From Micropterus salmoides (taxonomy: Eukaryota; Chordata; Actinopteri; Centrarchiformes; Centrarchidae): a stretch of DNA of 64,000 bases. The DNA lies in contig NW_024044681.1 in assembly GCF_014851395.1 (NCBI RefSeq), positions 27,817,585 to 27,881,584 on the forward strand. The letters run 5' to 3'. Positions 49,253 to 62,552 of the stretch are shown here, piece by piece. Each line of letters opens with the position of its first letter. The stretch's first letter is position 1. Position numbers and translations under genes: made by a program. The notes under the pieces were generated by a model, which worked only from the letters and a program-made list of their open reading frames with translations, did no database searches and was not told where the DNA came from.

Positions 49253-51195
49253 CAGAGAGCTAGAAATGTAAAGACGGAACACTAATGAAAAAGGTTTCTA
49301 TTACAGAGGGAAAGTTGCTGCGTTGCAGAGCTGTGATTTGTTGCTGTTAGCAGCCCTTTCATTTGAAGCAGACCAACTAAAGTACACAGTTCCCTCAGCC
49401 ACTTTGTAGCTGTCAAAGCTACTTTGCCCTCCTTGCTCGCCTGCAATGGTTTGACATTGTGCTGAAGAGAGCACAGGCGCTCTTATTGTCAGGGAATGAC
49501 CCCCAGCATGGAAGTAGGAACTGGCTGGGACAAATGGGTCTGTTAGAAATCTCAGTACACTGCTGGAATTTTCACATGTTCACATAGCTGGGTGACAAAT
49601 ACAGCAGAGTTCTGCCCACACGTAGACATGGCACTGTCTGATCAGCGTCCTCCAGTAGCCCCTGCCATATCCACAGAGTTGGACGCTCAGGTAGCCTGCT
49701 GGGAGTAAGACAGACCCGGGTGTGAGTCATGCCTACATGCTCTCAGATGCGGGTCTTTGATATTCAGAGAGAGGGTTCCTTGTCATGGATTTAAAACCAG
49801 CCAGGAGCCAGGATCTGTGGTGGTGTGAGTGTGTGGGTGTTCACCTGCTTCAAACACACAGGAGTGTGTGAGAGAGGGAGGCAGGAGCTTTCAAGAGTGA
49901 ACTAAGTCAAAGAACGAGAAAAAGAAATGAGAACAGAGAGGACATCAAGACAATTCTGAGACTGACAATGAAGCATTGCAAAGGCTCAGCAGCTGTGAAC
50001 GCAGGGATTCAAATGTTACCAGGTGGACAGTTTAACAGACTGAACCTTTCACCACATGAGCTGTGGGAAAACACTTAATTGACAAAATCTCATTTTAACT
50101 GCAAGTATTGTCCTGAACTATAGCTTGTGTAACTTCTCTAGGACTCTGGTTACGAAGGCAGCTCAATAATGTGTTGTAAAAAGTATTATGATCCACCATT
50201 TCGAAGTCCTAAATGGAGGTGTGTGAGCACCCTGGTGCCTTACTGAGAAAAGGGGCAACCCTTTAACCTGCCTTGCCTTCACTGCCAGGGAAGTTTTGTG
50301 TAGACATAGTACCGAGGAGATCTGACAGACATATACAGTTTGCAAGGCAGTTCACTGTTGAAGTGAATTTCTGCCACACAAGGTTGACAAGGTAGGCCTA
50401 CCTCAACCTGCCCGCTGCACTGATATAATGCAGTTGAATTATCGTTTATTATCGAGATTTGTGTCACTAAGGGTGGGTGATATGGCCAAAATCTTGTATC
50501 ACGGTATATGTAACTTTATATCATGGCAAACGTATATATCACGGTACAGTAACTGTTTGCCATCGCATTCTGCTGCTGGATTTGTGAGATCACAAGATCA
50601 TGCCACTCACATGCCAAATCTGTACACCCAACCCTATGTGTACCTGTAACTCAAGATAAAGTCAGGGAAGGGGAAAAACAGAAAGCCAAATAGCAGCCAT
50701 AATATCTTAAGTTTGAATTAATCTTTTCAGTGAGTTATATTTTTCTGATGTGGGAACTCTTTATTGTGTTAGTTTGAACAGTTGGAGCAATCATTCAGAC
50801 TCCATGCAGCTGTTTAAAAAAAGTCGACCTTGGATCTTGCATAAGCTACCTGCAGCCCAGTTTGCCAGGAGTAAAAACAACAGGAATCAACAACAGTAAA
50901 TGACCCCAAAACACTGTGCCACAAGGAAACAGATGTTGACATACAGTATCTCACAAAAGTGAGTACACCCCTCACATTTTTGTAAATATTTGAGTATATC
51001 ATGTGTCATTTCATCTGACAACACTGAAGTAATGACACTTTGCTACAATGTAAAGTAGTGAGTGTACAGCTTGTATACCAGTGTAAATTTGCTGTCCCCT
51101 CAAAAAAACACATCACACAGCCATTAATGTCTAAACTGCTGGCAACAAAAGTGAGTACACCGCTAAGTGAAAATGTCCAAATTGGGCCCAAAGTG

Positions 51196-52198
51196 TCAAT
51201 ATTTTGTGTGGCCACCATTATTTTCCAGCACTGCCTTAACCCTCTTGGGTATGGAGTTCACCAGAGCTTCACAGGTTGGCATTGGAGTCATCTTCCACTC
51301 CTCCATGATGACATTACAGAGCTGGTGGATGTTAGAGACTTTGCGCTCCTCCACCTTCTGTTTGAGTATGCCCCACAGATGCTCAATAGGGTTTAGGTCT
51401 GGAGTCATGCTTGGCCAGTCCATCACCTTTACCCTCAGCTTCTTCAGAAAGGCAGTGGTGTGTTGGAGGTGTGTTTGGGGTCGTTATCATTTTGGAATAC
51501 TGCCCTGCGGCCCAGTCTCTGACGGGAGGGGATCATGCTCTGCTTCAGTATGTCATAGTACATGTTGGCATTCATGGTTCCCTGAACAAACTGTAGTAGT
51601 AGGGCACTGTAGTGCCGGCAGCACTCATGCAGCCCCAGACCATGACACTCCCACCACCATGCTTGACTGTAGACAAGACACACTTGTCTTTGTACTCCTC
51701 ACCTGATTGCTACCACACACGCTTGACACCATCTGAACCAAATAAGTTTATCTTGGTCTCATCAGACCACAGGACATAGTACCAGTAAACCATGTTCTTA
51801 GTCTGCTTGTCTTCTTAAGCATCATCTTTAGAAGAGGCTTCCTTTTGGGATGACAGCCATGCTTACCAATCTAATGCAGTGTGCAGTGTATGGTCTGAGT
51901 ACTGACAGGCTGACCCCCCCACCCCTTCAACCGCTGCAGCAATGCTGGCAGCACTCATACGTCTATTTCCCAAAGACAATCTCTGGATATGACGCTGAGC
52001 ATGTGCACTCAACTTCTTTGGTCGACCATGGCGAGGCCTGTTCTGAGTGGAACCTGTCCTGTTGTACTGCTGTATGGTCTTGGTCTCTACCGTGCTGCAG
52101 CTCAGTTTCAGGGTATTGGCAATCTTCTTATAGCCTAGGCCATCTTTATGTAGAGCAACAATTCTTTTTTTCAGTTCCTCAAGAGAGTTCTTTGCCAT
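51196..52198 (-). pseudogene. Tc1-like transposase (DD34E), frameshifted
   Basis: The reading starts MAKNSLEELKKRIVALHKDG at 52198 and has the paired helix-turn-helix domain, with GYKKIANTLKLSCSTV as the first HTH and RPRHGRPKKL as the GRPR-like linker. The first catalytic Asp is in WSDETKINLFGSDG (about 51765-51724) and is followed by an in-frame stop in VW*QSG. The second is in NDNDPKH (near 51480) and the Glu is in SPDLNPIEHLWG (near 51370). The C-terminus is NNGGHTKY at 51196. All three catalytic residues survive, but at least two frame changes and a stop separate them. The length, about 1.0 kb, equals a full 330-340-residue transposase. It cannot encode an active enzyme. Confidence 0.85.
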
Positions 52199-52272
52199 GA
52201 GGTGCAATGTTGAACTTCCAGTGACCAGTATGAGGAAGTGTGAGAGCAATAAGAGCAAATTTAACACACCTG

Positions 52273-53415
52273 GGGCCATATTACAGAAACTTCCTAACCG
52301 GCAGATCCTATCATAACTGCTTGGTAACCATGGTAATAAGGGTTAGGAACTGATTTAGGAAAAAGGCCATTACAGATTAACAGTTCCTAAGTCAATGTTC
52401 CTTTCCTAACTTAAGATAGGAAAAGTGTAAAGCATCCTTACTTCGTAAAATCTTAAATAAACTCTCCTAACTTTAGGATACTATTAACTATTAAGCAGTC
52501 CTAACTTTACTTTTCTACCAGGTAGTGGTTGTTTAATCCACATGGCTGCTCTTTTATTGCTTTTACAAAATCAATAAAATGTCAACAGAAGGAACATAAT
52601 TGATTCTACCGATGTGTTTGATGACAAATCACTCGTTATTAGAAAGGCTGTAGGTGTAATGCTAGATAATGTCTCATTATATAACATAATTTAAAGGCTT
52701 GATCTACTAAAGTATCCATATGAAGTCTTTGATAAAAGGAGATCGTTAAATTCAAGAAATACATAAAAACATGTTGACGTTAGCCAGCAGCCTTTGTAAT
52801 AATTTTTTTTTTTACCTTCATTATTAACTTTCCAGAGAAGAAGGGTTTCTGCCGGGAGTGAGGGAGCACAAGAGGAGCTACTACCGGTTTTCCTCTGCTC
52901 TTTGGACACAGCAATTACTTTTCTCTTCGTATCACCTGTAAATGGACTTTTTAACAGCATCAACACTCTGCTGGCTGCCAGATGCCTATGTGACAGTGAC
53001 TGTGTCCGCTATTGTAGCCCACTCTCTATCTTTAATCTTCCAAAATAAGCGTTACGTGAATTTGGATTTCTCGATGGAGGTTACCAACACCTCTGAGTCA
53101 TCTGACTCCAAGTCCTGTGATAGTTGTTGTTTCAGCTCCATTTCAGTGTGTGTTTCATTTAAAAAAAATACCAAAAAACAGCAATTAAAAGCCGTTTAGC
53201 TTGGCGAGATGCGAAAAGTGGCATAAGTTGCTAGGTAACGGTCATAAAAGTTGATAACTGATGTTGGATTGAGCATTTAGGATTTCCTAACCTGGGATAA
53301 GATAGGATATCTAAAGTTAGTTAGGACTTGCTTCTGTAATACCAAATTAGGAAAAATCCTATCTTAGACTCTTCCTACCTAAAACTTAAGATAGGAACTT
53401 TCTGTAATATGGCTA
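52273..53415. mobile_element. PIF/Harbinger-like element nested in the Tc1 copy
   Basis: The ends read GGGCCATATTACAGAAACTT (left) and, on the other strand, TAGCCATATTACAGAAAGTT (right). A 3-bp CTG flanks both sides (52270-52272 and 53416-53418), fitting the 3-bp target duplication of this superfamily. The subterminal regions are packed with CCTAA/TTAGG motifs in both orientations (for example TCCTAACTTAAGATAGGA types at 52400-52510 and 53280-53400). The 1,143-bp body lacks a nuclease domain. It keeps a decayed Myb/SANT-like accessory gene on the minus strand. Removing it restores a normal-length Tc1 element, so the order of insertion is clear. Confidence 0.7.
52691..53150 (-). pseudogene. 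Decayed Myb/SANT-like accessory protein of a Harbinger element
   Basis: Minus-strand fragments in different frames read MELKQQLSQDLESDDSE near 53150, then KDREWATIADTV near 53037-53002, then GDTKRKVIAVSKEQRKTG (about 52936-52880). The W-x-x-I/V-A-D-x-V helix followed by a K-x-D-T-K-R-x-V helix is the pattern of the Myb/SANT-like DNA-binding protein that accompanies Harbinger nucleases (family knowledge). At least one stop and one frame change intervene. The match is by motif only, so the confidence is moderate. Confidence 0.4.
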
Positions 53416-55489
53416 CTGTTCCCCATTTACACCTGAGACCTTGTAACACTAACGAGTCACATGACACCGCAGAGGGAAAATGGCTAATTGGGCTCAATTT
53501 GAACATTTTCACTTAGGGGGGGTACTCACTTTTGTTGCCAGAGGTTTAGATATTAATGGCCTTGTGATGTATTATTTTGAGGGAATAGCAAATTTACACT
53601 GTTACACAAGCTGTACACTCACTACTTTACATTGTAGCAAAGAGTCATTTCTTCAGTGTTGTAACATGAAAAGATATAATGAAATAGTTAAAAAATGTGA
53701 GAGATGTACTCACTTTTGTGAGATACTGTATTAGTTATGCTCATATTTACCACAGTATATTATTTGCTTCTAACTGGAAGAATGGCAGGTTAAAAGGTTA
53801 GATTAAAAGGATTGTCAACAGGCTTCTTGATGTAATCAATCAATCATCAATTATTTGTTTATTTCACAGTACAATGTAAAAAATGATAAATGGGAAAGAA
53901 CATTTAAAAGATGTAATATACAATCAATTAATCATCTTGCTGAAGAATGTGCAGCCCCTGGTTAAGCTTTTAAATTCAGGGAAAGACAAATAAACAATCA
54001 AATACATAGGTGATAAATTGCATATCACCTCCATCATCAGAGCTCAAATATTTCAGTGTCACTGCAGAATATTTTATGTTGTTCAGTTGTTGTATTGTTC
54101 TGGTTTTGAAATCAGAAATTGTTGTTTTTTTGAGGTAACTATTCTTTCAAAAGTATCTCTATCTAGCAATAACACACTTGATATTGAAATTATGAGGTGC
54201 ACATAATGCACTCCGTGCATCTCCAAGCAATATACCACTGAATCAGCTTCACAGTTTGAGGACAGCAGAGTTCCAAAGGAAAAACAGAGACTGGAGCACA
54301 CTGATTGATTTGCAGCCTTTAAGTGTGCAAACACAACGTTTCAACACTACTGTGTCTTCAGCAACATGTACTTGCAAGACCTCACGAGCACCACTTGATC
54401 GGTGCAGAACAAAACAAACAATTGCCTTATATAATCTACAAACCCTATGATACAGAGCAGAGAAAAGCTCCAGTTATGACCTTTTCTTCATCTTTTATAC
54501 ATATTAACCTTGTAGGTATAACAGGAAGGTGTGGGCGGGATAAACTGGCAATGGCTGTCCTTCAGGGATGAGTGCTGTGGGTGTGGTGTGTGTGCAGAGG
54601 GGGAGGTGTACGGCTACTATTAGCTTCACTGGTGAATAGATTCCATCAGTAGACTGGCAGACTGAAGAAAGGAAACAGTGTGATTCATTTACTCCAGCTC
54701 CCACTCCCAGCTGAACCGTCAAAACACATAGACTGAATAGTTAGGAAATGTCAGGGCTCTGAATGCACAACATCAGGCATGGTGGTGTGGGATTATTTCA
54801 GGCAGGCTTGTAGGTAGGTAGTTTAAGATTTTTTTTCATTTAAAACATTTTAGATGTTTTACAAACTGTCATAGTTTTTTATACATGAAACTAAATAAAA
54901 TATGGAGCAGGTCTAGTGACTTTGGAGTTCTCTGGACTACCTCTAACTTCTCCCACACTTAGCATCTACTTTTAGACCCAACATGCTTGGGGAATTATAC
55001 TCAGAAATTTAGGAGTTGGAATGACATGCCCCTTTTAGGAGTTTTGCAACTCGGGCAGTTAGGAGCTACCTTCAGCCTTAGGATGTTTTGTGAATGGGGC
55101 CCCAGATCCTCTGTTCTCAATTACAGATCAACAATATTACATATTACTACAAATATTTCAAGCCTTCAGGCGAGTCAATATTTAATACTCAAAAGATAGA
55201 TTTTGCTGGGAGTGTCACTTTACTCTGACCTTTGAGACCTCTGTGAATCTGTCAAAACAAAAGCTGTATGTTATATATTTTTATATAAATGGTATTTACA
55301 GCAAACCTTCCATTCTGAACCATTCCATGTGAATTGTATGCAATAAAAAAAAAAAAAAAAGAGGATAACTGAGTAATGGTAAATCATAATGGTAAGGAGT
55401 TTTGGATAAAGCAAAATGATGCCTTTGATGGCCAGCAATCTCACAGGAACCATTGTGGCTGATGATATCCCTGCATGGTTATGTAAAAA

Positions 55490-55890
55490 CTAAGGAATTT
55501 GAGGTCATTTTAAGGACCAGGTGCTTCCTGTGGTGTCAAAACAGTTTCCATGGCATGTTTCTATATTCCAAGATGATATTGTAGCCATACACACTGAGAG
55601 ACACATTCAAAAGTAATGCCATGATCATCAGGTTGACGTCAAATTGCTTCCATCATTTCCTCAATCAGTAGATCTGAACATCATTGAGCTTTTATGGAAC
55701 ATCCTGGAGTGCATAGCGCGAAGTGGATTTCCACCTCCTTCATCCCTCAAAGCTTTCCTTCTTCAATCAAGGGTAAACATCCAATTACTTACAGTCCAGA
55801 ACTTGCAAGGCAGCTCTCCATGAGGGACTGAAACTTCCGAAGGGTGGTCCTACTTCCTTATTAGGCACTTGATGTTCAAACACTGTTAAA
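55490..55890 (+). pseudogene. Second Tc1-like transposase relic (C-terminal part)
   Basis: The plus strand reads FQDDIVAIHTERHIQK from about 55567, the counterpart of the second catalytic Asp block (Q-D/Q-N-A-P-x-H-T). VDLNIIELLWNILE with the catalytic Glu follows near 55668-55710, then RSGFPPPSSLKAF and TVQNLQG. The order and spacing match the C-terminal half of Tc1 transposases. The family differs from the copy at 51196-52198 (PPPSSL instead of a KVEER-type stretch) and the reading is on the opposite strand. Stops are present and no terminal repeats were recognised. Confidence 0.7.
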
Positions 55891-56804
55891 GATTTCCACT
55901 CTTTAAAAAATATTTTCAAAGACATTTTGAACAACCCAGAGACTTAAGTTTCTCTCTGCAGAAACTCCTTTTAAAATAGCGATAGCTAGTTCAGTCTATG
56001 GCTATAAACAAGTATGTCCATAGGTGATTTACACAGTGTAAGACCTAGGTGAACACACACACACACTTGACTTCATGGCCCCTAGTTTGAGGGCTGTAAA
56101 TTTTAATGTTCATCGGCAGCGCAACTGATTGGTTTGCAGGTTTGACACACAACAGCAGAACTGGTACAGCTGGCACTCACTAACTCAGAAGATGGGTCTA
56201 ATTAAAAGTAATTACGCTTGGTTAGCCGATCTCAGACAACCCACTGCTTATATTATAACTTACAGGCTAAAGGCTACTGATATAATGAACCTTTATCACA
56301 GCTTACTGTAACGTTGGCAGACTGATCATATTATGTTCAATTAAATATGATGCTCCTTAAGAACATGATCTTCAAAAACATGCAAGTAAATTTCTCTTGT
56401 AAAAATCAAATTGGCTCTTTTACAGCATTAAGCTTGACCTATTTAAGGAATGCAATTTCCAAGTGCATTAAAGAGTAACTTCACCCAAGTTAATAGTTTA
56501 TTAGTACCAGTTTTAAATTTGAAACCTGTTAATAATAATAATATTTTTGATCAACATTGTATTTAAAACATGATTTTGAATTATAATCATTTCAAGCTGT
56601 ATACAATATTCCCATTCCTAAGTATTGTTAAAGTGTCTTTTGCATATGATGATAATAAACTGACTGAATTAAATTTTCTATTTAGTTCACATAATCATAT
56701 TTTTATTGAACTAGTTAATTTCTGTAGTACTGAACAGCAGGTTCATGGTATCATCTCATAAGGTACCAATATAATATAAGTCTTGGGGTCTGTTTATGTT
56801 TAAT

Positions 56805-57160
56805 TTGTATAACAGCCCAGTGGTCGGCAATAGGCGTTTTTTCCGGTCGCCGAGAGTTGAAAAATGTTCAACTTTGGGAAAAACGCTGCGCTCGTCACTG
56901 TCACTTTTTACCCAGCTGTCCAATCACAGTGCAGGAGGGGCGGGACAAATACACACCGTAGCAACGGTTACTATCCTGGAACTGGGCTTCGTCCTCTTGG
57001 ACCAAATGGTGGTACTCTCTGAGATGTTTCCTCGCCCACAAAATCATAAACCCACATACGACCAGTCCGTCCTCTCTCTCTATCTGCTTCAGCCTTCTCT
57101 TCATACAGAGCAAGAGCCAGAGCAAGTACTCTACTCTGTGTTGACATTTTTACATCCAGT
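56805..57160 (-). pseudogene. PIF/Harbinger transposase N-terminal fragment with element end
   Basis: A minus-strand ATG at 57147 opens a frame reading MSTQSRVLALALALYEEKAE and then RTGRMWVYDF, the counterpart of the R-R-x-W-V-H segment at the start of Harbinger nucleases. A frame change then leads to REYHHLVQEDEAQFQD, like the G-E-Y-H-x-L-V-x-E-L ... F-x-x-Y-F block. After that the sequence leaves the transposase and enters GC-richer sequence (56805-56950) that looks like the element's subterminal region. This would be an internally deleted copy. Both motifs are recognised from memory of the family. Confidence 0.45.
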
Positions 57161-59714
57161 AAAGTCAGGTAGAACTACTTGCAACCACTGACATCATTGA
57201 AACACGTCCCCACAGAAATCTTGTGCAAAAAAAGCAAAGCCGGAGGGTTTTTTGGCTGTTGATGTTGTAATAATCCATGAGCATTACAAACAACATTTGT
57301 AAGAGGCACGCCTCCTATAAAAATCTGATGATGAATTAAAAAAACATAACAAAAAAACATTGGCAGTTTGGGTTGTTAACTAGCATCCAAACAAATGTTA
57401 CTAAAATACATCCCTGACAGACATACATCATCTGATGTGCCTGTGATTAGTCATTCATTTTATAGTGTCAGTGTTTCTCATATCTGAGTTACACAATTCA
57501 ACCTTTCTGTATACTAGTTGCTGACACTTCAGTATTTATGGTATAGTACTTGAGGAGTTGTGAGAGTTAAACTCAACTTATCCAACTTATCTGCCAACTG
57601 CAATATGTTTCTGTTCTCAAAGTAGATCCCTAAGAGTCTAAGCAGGCAGCTATACAATAGTTCCACCTGAAACTGTATGAATGTGAAACATTATACAAAG
57701 TGAGTTTAAAAGATCATGAAATTTTTTTAAATTAAAAACAAAAAATAACATATTCATTGTGTATCCATAATAATGTCAGTACATGATGCTATTTTTCTTT
57801 CAGTGTTCTACTTATATCAATGCAATGTACATCTATATATATAAAGGCTGGTGTACAAATGCCGACCTGTATCAGTCTCTTCCTCAGCGACAGGGATAGT
57901 GAGAGCTTATTCTCCTCAGCGCAGTAATTGGTTGGTCATGTCAGGAAGACAGTGAGAAATTGACGACTAACAGAAAATTCCTCCCTCCTGTTGTGACCAT
58001 TCGCTACTGTTGAATATTAAAAATGACACATTAAAGAACATTACCTTGAAGCACTTGACTAAAACCAATGTGAGTCCATTTTAATGGCACACTGTTCGCT
58101 CATCAGAGCCAATACTTGATAGGTATTATTATGAATTAGCTGCGCGTGCATAACGGTAGGGTGGGGAGTGATAGAAGGGCTCCTGTCATAGAAAATGGAA
58201 TTCACAACCTTTCCTTAGCTGTATTAAGGTGCTGTATTACTACAATATGATAAAGAAATTCATATATGTAGAAACCAGAGGGTGTGATAAACTGATAAAA
58301 ATATCTGAAAACTGTCAAGCCGTCTTCTGCTTATTGATTTTTACCCAAAAATATTTACTGGTTTAAATACAAGGGTAGTTACAGCTACTGTATAGCTAAA
58401 GGATGTTTCTACAATAATGCAGAGCTTTGCCCGGGATAATCCATACTTTTATCACATCCTCCATTTGCTAAAGCAGGGCAGTCTCCAGAGGTGAGTGTAG
58501 AAGTCAGTGCAGCTGGTGGGGCAGGTTGAGAGCGTCTTGCTAAGCAGCACCCTATTTTTAATTATATATGAGGCAAAACTCATAGTGACAGAGAGGAAGG
58601 GCTGCTGAGAGTGAGGCCTCATGGCACATGAACACAGGGTGATTGACCAAGTCACTAAAAGGTCCAGTCACTCACATCTGAGTGGGCATTGACCCACTAC
58701 ACTGCCAGAGCCCTTGAGAGATTGGGCAAGGAGAAGGTGGGGTGGCCTGTACATCCACAACCCTCCCAAGTGGGGTGGAATTTCTGTCTGCATCAATTAT
58801 TCAAGAACCATCTTAGATAACACTTGCGGGGAGGATGGATGAGGTCTATTTCTGTATAGTACTTCATAAGGATGAAGACAGGGGGCATTTTTTATTTTCT
58901 GTGCTGGTGCTTCAGACACCGGATAACCAGTACTCTCCCTCTGTGCAACTAAGGTAAAACCTGAAGTGTCTTTGAAAAATACTCTATAACACACTCCATT
59001 ATTCGTATCTCTTTGCCGACATTCCAAGATATCAGCACTTTGTAGAAAATCTGAGGGACACACTTATTTCCTGCATCCCAGGAAAATGTATGTACAGTAG
59101 GTGTTGCCAAGTGGGACGCTTACAAAGGCGACAAAAGCCTCAGAAAACTGGCCTTTGCTCTGTCCTTTCACACTGTACCCCCTCAATAATCCTCGTCTTT
59201 TGTGTAAAGGTTTTTGGGACTCCCAGATGGGTCAGAGTTTAGTCTGTTTTTGCACTCATCTAGCAGTTGATGCATTTTCCAGCCACACCCTGTGAACCAC
59301 AACATGTCAAAATGCACAACAGTGTATCACAACCCAGTTGCGTGTGGTCACAAGTGCAAGAGACTTGAAGCTTCCAGCCAAAAGGGCTCACTCCTTATTT
59401 TACACTATAGCCCTACAGAAGCAAGCGTTTACTAAATATTGATAACAATAATAGGAACTGTCTTGATTCTGACACATCAGCAAGTCAGATGTAAACATTG
59501 ACTGTTAGATGATACATCAGAGACAGCTTTGATGTTGCTGGCAAGAGACAAGAGCAGGGGATGAAAAAACAAAAATAACCTATAATTTATTCTCTCTTTT
59601 TATAAAATCTCTCTGACAAAAAGTTGCAGTTGCAATGCATGAATGGAAGGTACAATGCAACCTATACATGCAAAGAGAATCAATGGAATGCAAGTGGTGT
59701 TATTTATGTTAAAT

Positions 59715-60130
59715 ATTGTCTTAAGGCAGAAACCCCCAACAAAGTGCTTATTTTTTTAAGTTCTTTAAAGCGGTGCTTTGCGATTCTAATCCAATACACT
59801 TTTTGTTAAACTCGGCAAATATTTCCTCATGGGTGGGTAGCTCTCCGTTTTTCGTGTGCTCTGAAAAGAAATCCGGTTTTCCTACATAGCCCCTGGGTCT
59901 GGAAATTGAGCACAAACACAGCTGCTCGGAACGAGCAGCAGGTGGCGCGCTCGAAGCAGTGGGAGAGAGAATGTTAACAAACAGTGGTACATTCAAACAT
60001 GCACCTGTAAATGTCCAGAGGCCGGTGAATAAAGACTGCAGCTTCTCCGGACTAAAGAGGAGCGCCCGTGTGTTGCTGCCAACTGAAGGAAGCTAACCCT
60101 AAAGTTAGCACTGACTTCGGCCCTGGAGAC
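59715..60130. repeat. Possible dispersed repeat with elevated GC
   Basis: From AGGCAGAAACCCCCAACAAA to about 60130 the base composition rises (GTGGCGCGCTCGAAGCAG, GAGCGCCCGTGTGTTGCTG), unlike the flanking AT-rich intron. It resembles sequence recurrent in fish genomes, but no termini or coding relic were identified. A small intronic CpG-rich regulatory region is the alternative. Confidence 0.25.
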
Positions 60131-62311
60131 AAACAGTCGCTCCTGTGTTTCCCAACTCTTATCAGTCACTGTATTTTTGTATCAACTGCTTCAAATAACT
60201 TGCTAGTTTTTTACTTTGTTGTGTTTTAGATGCTGCATTTGTGAGCTTACATGTCGTTCGTTTGATGATGTTTGTTCACTAATTGTAACTATTGGAAGTT
60301 CCTCTCAATAATCCTACCGATAAATAAACTAGACTCCGTGTCTTAGTTTTAGGCTTAGAAAAGTATTTTGCTTCAATACATATTTAAATATTGACAGGCT
60401 TGTTGTCACATCTTCTACAGTGCTGCTAAAACATCAACAGCTAACATGTTCTCGGACAGCAGACGCTGTGGCTTCTGCTATATTTCAGCAGAGTAGGACT
60501 GGTTACCATGGCAATTCGCGTTCATGAGTTTGTTTATCAACAAACTCTGCAGAATCACATAGTATCCTTTTAATAGGAATGTATTTGACTGTACCTCTAT
60601 GCAGCAGAGTAGACATAACCAAATTTAATTTTGCAGGTTTGGAAGCATGAATCCCAAGGAGAAGGAAATATACTTTTCATTAATGGAACAGCTTAACATT
60701 TTCTCACATGCTTATCAACATTACTTTATACATGCTCCAATAATGCATGTATGCATTATTGGAATACACTTCAAAAAAAGGATATAAAGTATATTTATTG
60801 GTGGACTAGAAATGCCAAAGATTCCCAGGGCTATTAAAGCTTGTGACATCCAAAGGTTCCACCTGAGCAGATGATTTTAGCAATTGGACTAGCCACAGTG
60901 GACGTACTGTGTACACAACTCGCTGCTGACTATATATGTATAGATACCTAGAATGTTTTCATTTTTCAAATAAAACTAGTTAGAAGTATGTTGCTGGGGC
61001 ATTGGGAAAGCATATATTATGTTTCTAATTTGATGCTTCTTGATACCAGGTATTTGCTGTTGGCTACAGCATTTTTCGTCAATACGGTAAGAATGAGTTA
61101 GCCTTTGTTGTAAGTGCTAGACCTGTCCAGCATAGTTACTCTCATCTAGTTTATGTTCTCTAATGAGGTTTGTGAGTTACACATGTTTTATCTGTTGATT
61201 ACTGACTGCACAATACTGAGAGACTGCAACATTTTGTTTTCACTTTATAATCTAGATAATTTGCTTTTTCCCCTGATTCAAACACCTTATTCAATTAATG
61301 TAAAGATTTTTTTTATAAATTCATAATGATTACTACACTGGCCAACTATTTATTAAGCAGAATTTGCATTCCTAAGTAGCACTACTGTTTACAATCCAAT
61401 TATTATCTAATTAGAGCTTCTTACAAATAGGCTGAGTTGGACTTAAATTAGGATAATTTTTTGGCATGGTCAGAGTTGGAGTGGAAAACACAACAGTGTA
61501 GAAATGTACTCCAGAGATTTCCCATCAGAATTGATGGTAAACAAATGTCTTATTAACTATTTTTGTAACATAACAAACTGTGCAAAAATAGGCTGTAAAT
61601 AGTTATTGAAATCAAGAATTGACAGCGTTGCCAGCAATTGTTATGCTTTGCGTGCATAAATAGACGCTGTTGATGATGTGTGATATTTGTGTGCTATGCC
61701 TACGTGTCAAAGGATCTGAGACATTTGATTGTGACAGAATATCTTCCATATGCAATCAGTTATTTCTGTCACTCTCTGTCTTTTTGGCTGCAGTCCTAAG
61801 CATCGACTGTGATGCAGTGCAGAGACACGGAGGAAGGATTGGGGTCATATGTGACCTGGGCTGGTCCCCGGTGAACATGGTTCTACTACGCTGGTCCTGT
61901 CAGTCAGAGAGCCAGTCAGTCAGCCAGTTTCAGGAAGAGGCTGGGTGAGAGTGACACACACTGAGAGTAGAAGCCCGACTGAACGGCAGTAAGACAAGTA
62001 TTCCCTCCAGTCAACCACAATCCACAGAACCGCTCAAATGATGCAGGATCTCTCAAGAGGCCTGCAGGACGGAACTGGGTGAGGGAGGACCTAATGTCAC
62101 ACTCGCTACACTGAAGTCGGTTCCTGTCAATTAGCATAAATGACATGATGACTTAGAAAACTGCTACCGAACTCTGCAGAGTGCCCTGAGATGACCATAT
62201 TACTGGTGTAAATAAAACAAGCATCACTGGGACTCTGTGGAAGGTGTTAATCCCTGACTAATGAACTCTGCCTCTGCCAGTAGCTTCCCTGTTGCAGCCC
62301 TGGACATCCCT

Positions 62312-62313
<2 letters not shown>

Positions 62314-62355
<42 letters not shown>

Positions 62356-62359
62356 GTGG
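62314..62359. repeat. (TG)n microsatellite
   Basis: About 18 TG units plus a short interrupted tail. In the msi2 transcript this reads (CA)n and is complementary to the (UG)n tract transcribed from 62553-62607. Confidence 0.95.
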
Positions 62360-62549
62360 TAGGGGATTCAAAAAGAGAGGGACAGGCTCCACACTCCCGT
62401 CCCTCAGCCTGACAGGCAGAACTCAGCCACACAATTTCACGGTTTGTGGGCAGTACACACCGCTGCTTTCCCATCCCTGAGACCCAGAGACCCACAGAGT
62501 GTGTGTATGTATGTGTGGTAGCCTGTGCATATGAACATGAACACACTCA

Positions 62550-62552
<3 letters not shown>

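Larger units (their letters stand above)
50944..53728 (-). mobile_element. Tc1/mariner-family transposon, interrupted by a second element
   Basis: Terminal inverted repeats start CAGTATCTCACAAAAGTGAG at both ends and are flanked by TA (50942-50943 and 53729-53730), the standard Tc1 target duplication. The repeats are long, about 230 bp. The core CAAAAGTGAGTAC recurs near 51149, at the inner end of the left repeat, and at the matching place on the right (about 53540-53515), an IR/DR arrangement. Without the nested insertion (52273-53415) the element is about 1.64 kb, the usual size. It encodes a broken DD34E transposase on the minus strand. The two terminal repeats differ at scattered positions, so the copy is not recent. 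Confidence 0.9.

Noticed and set aside
51167..51706. 179-codon plus-strand open frame
   Set aside because: It is the antisense of the Tc1 transposase relic on the minus strand; the translated plus-strand sequence has no domain, while the minus strand carries the DD34E motifs.
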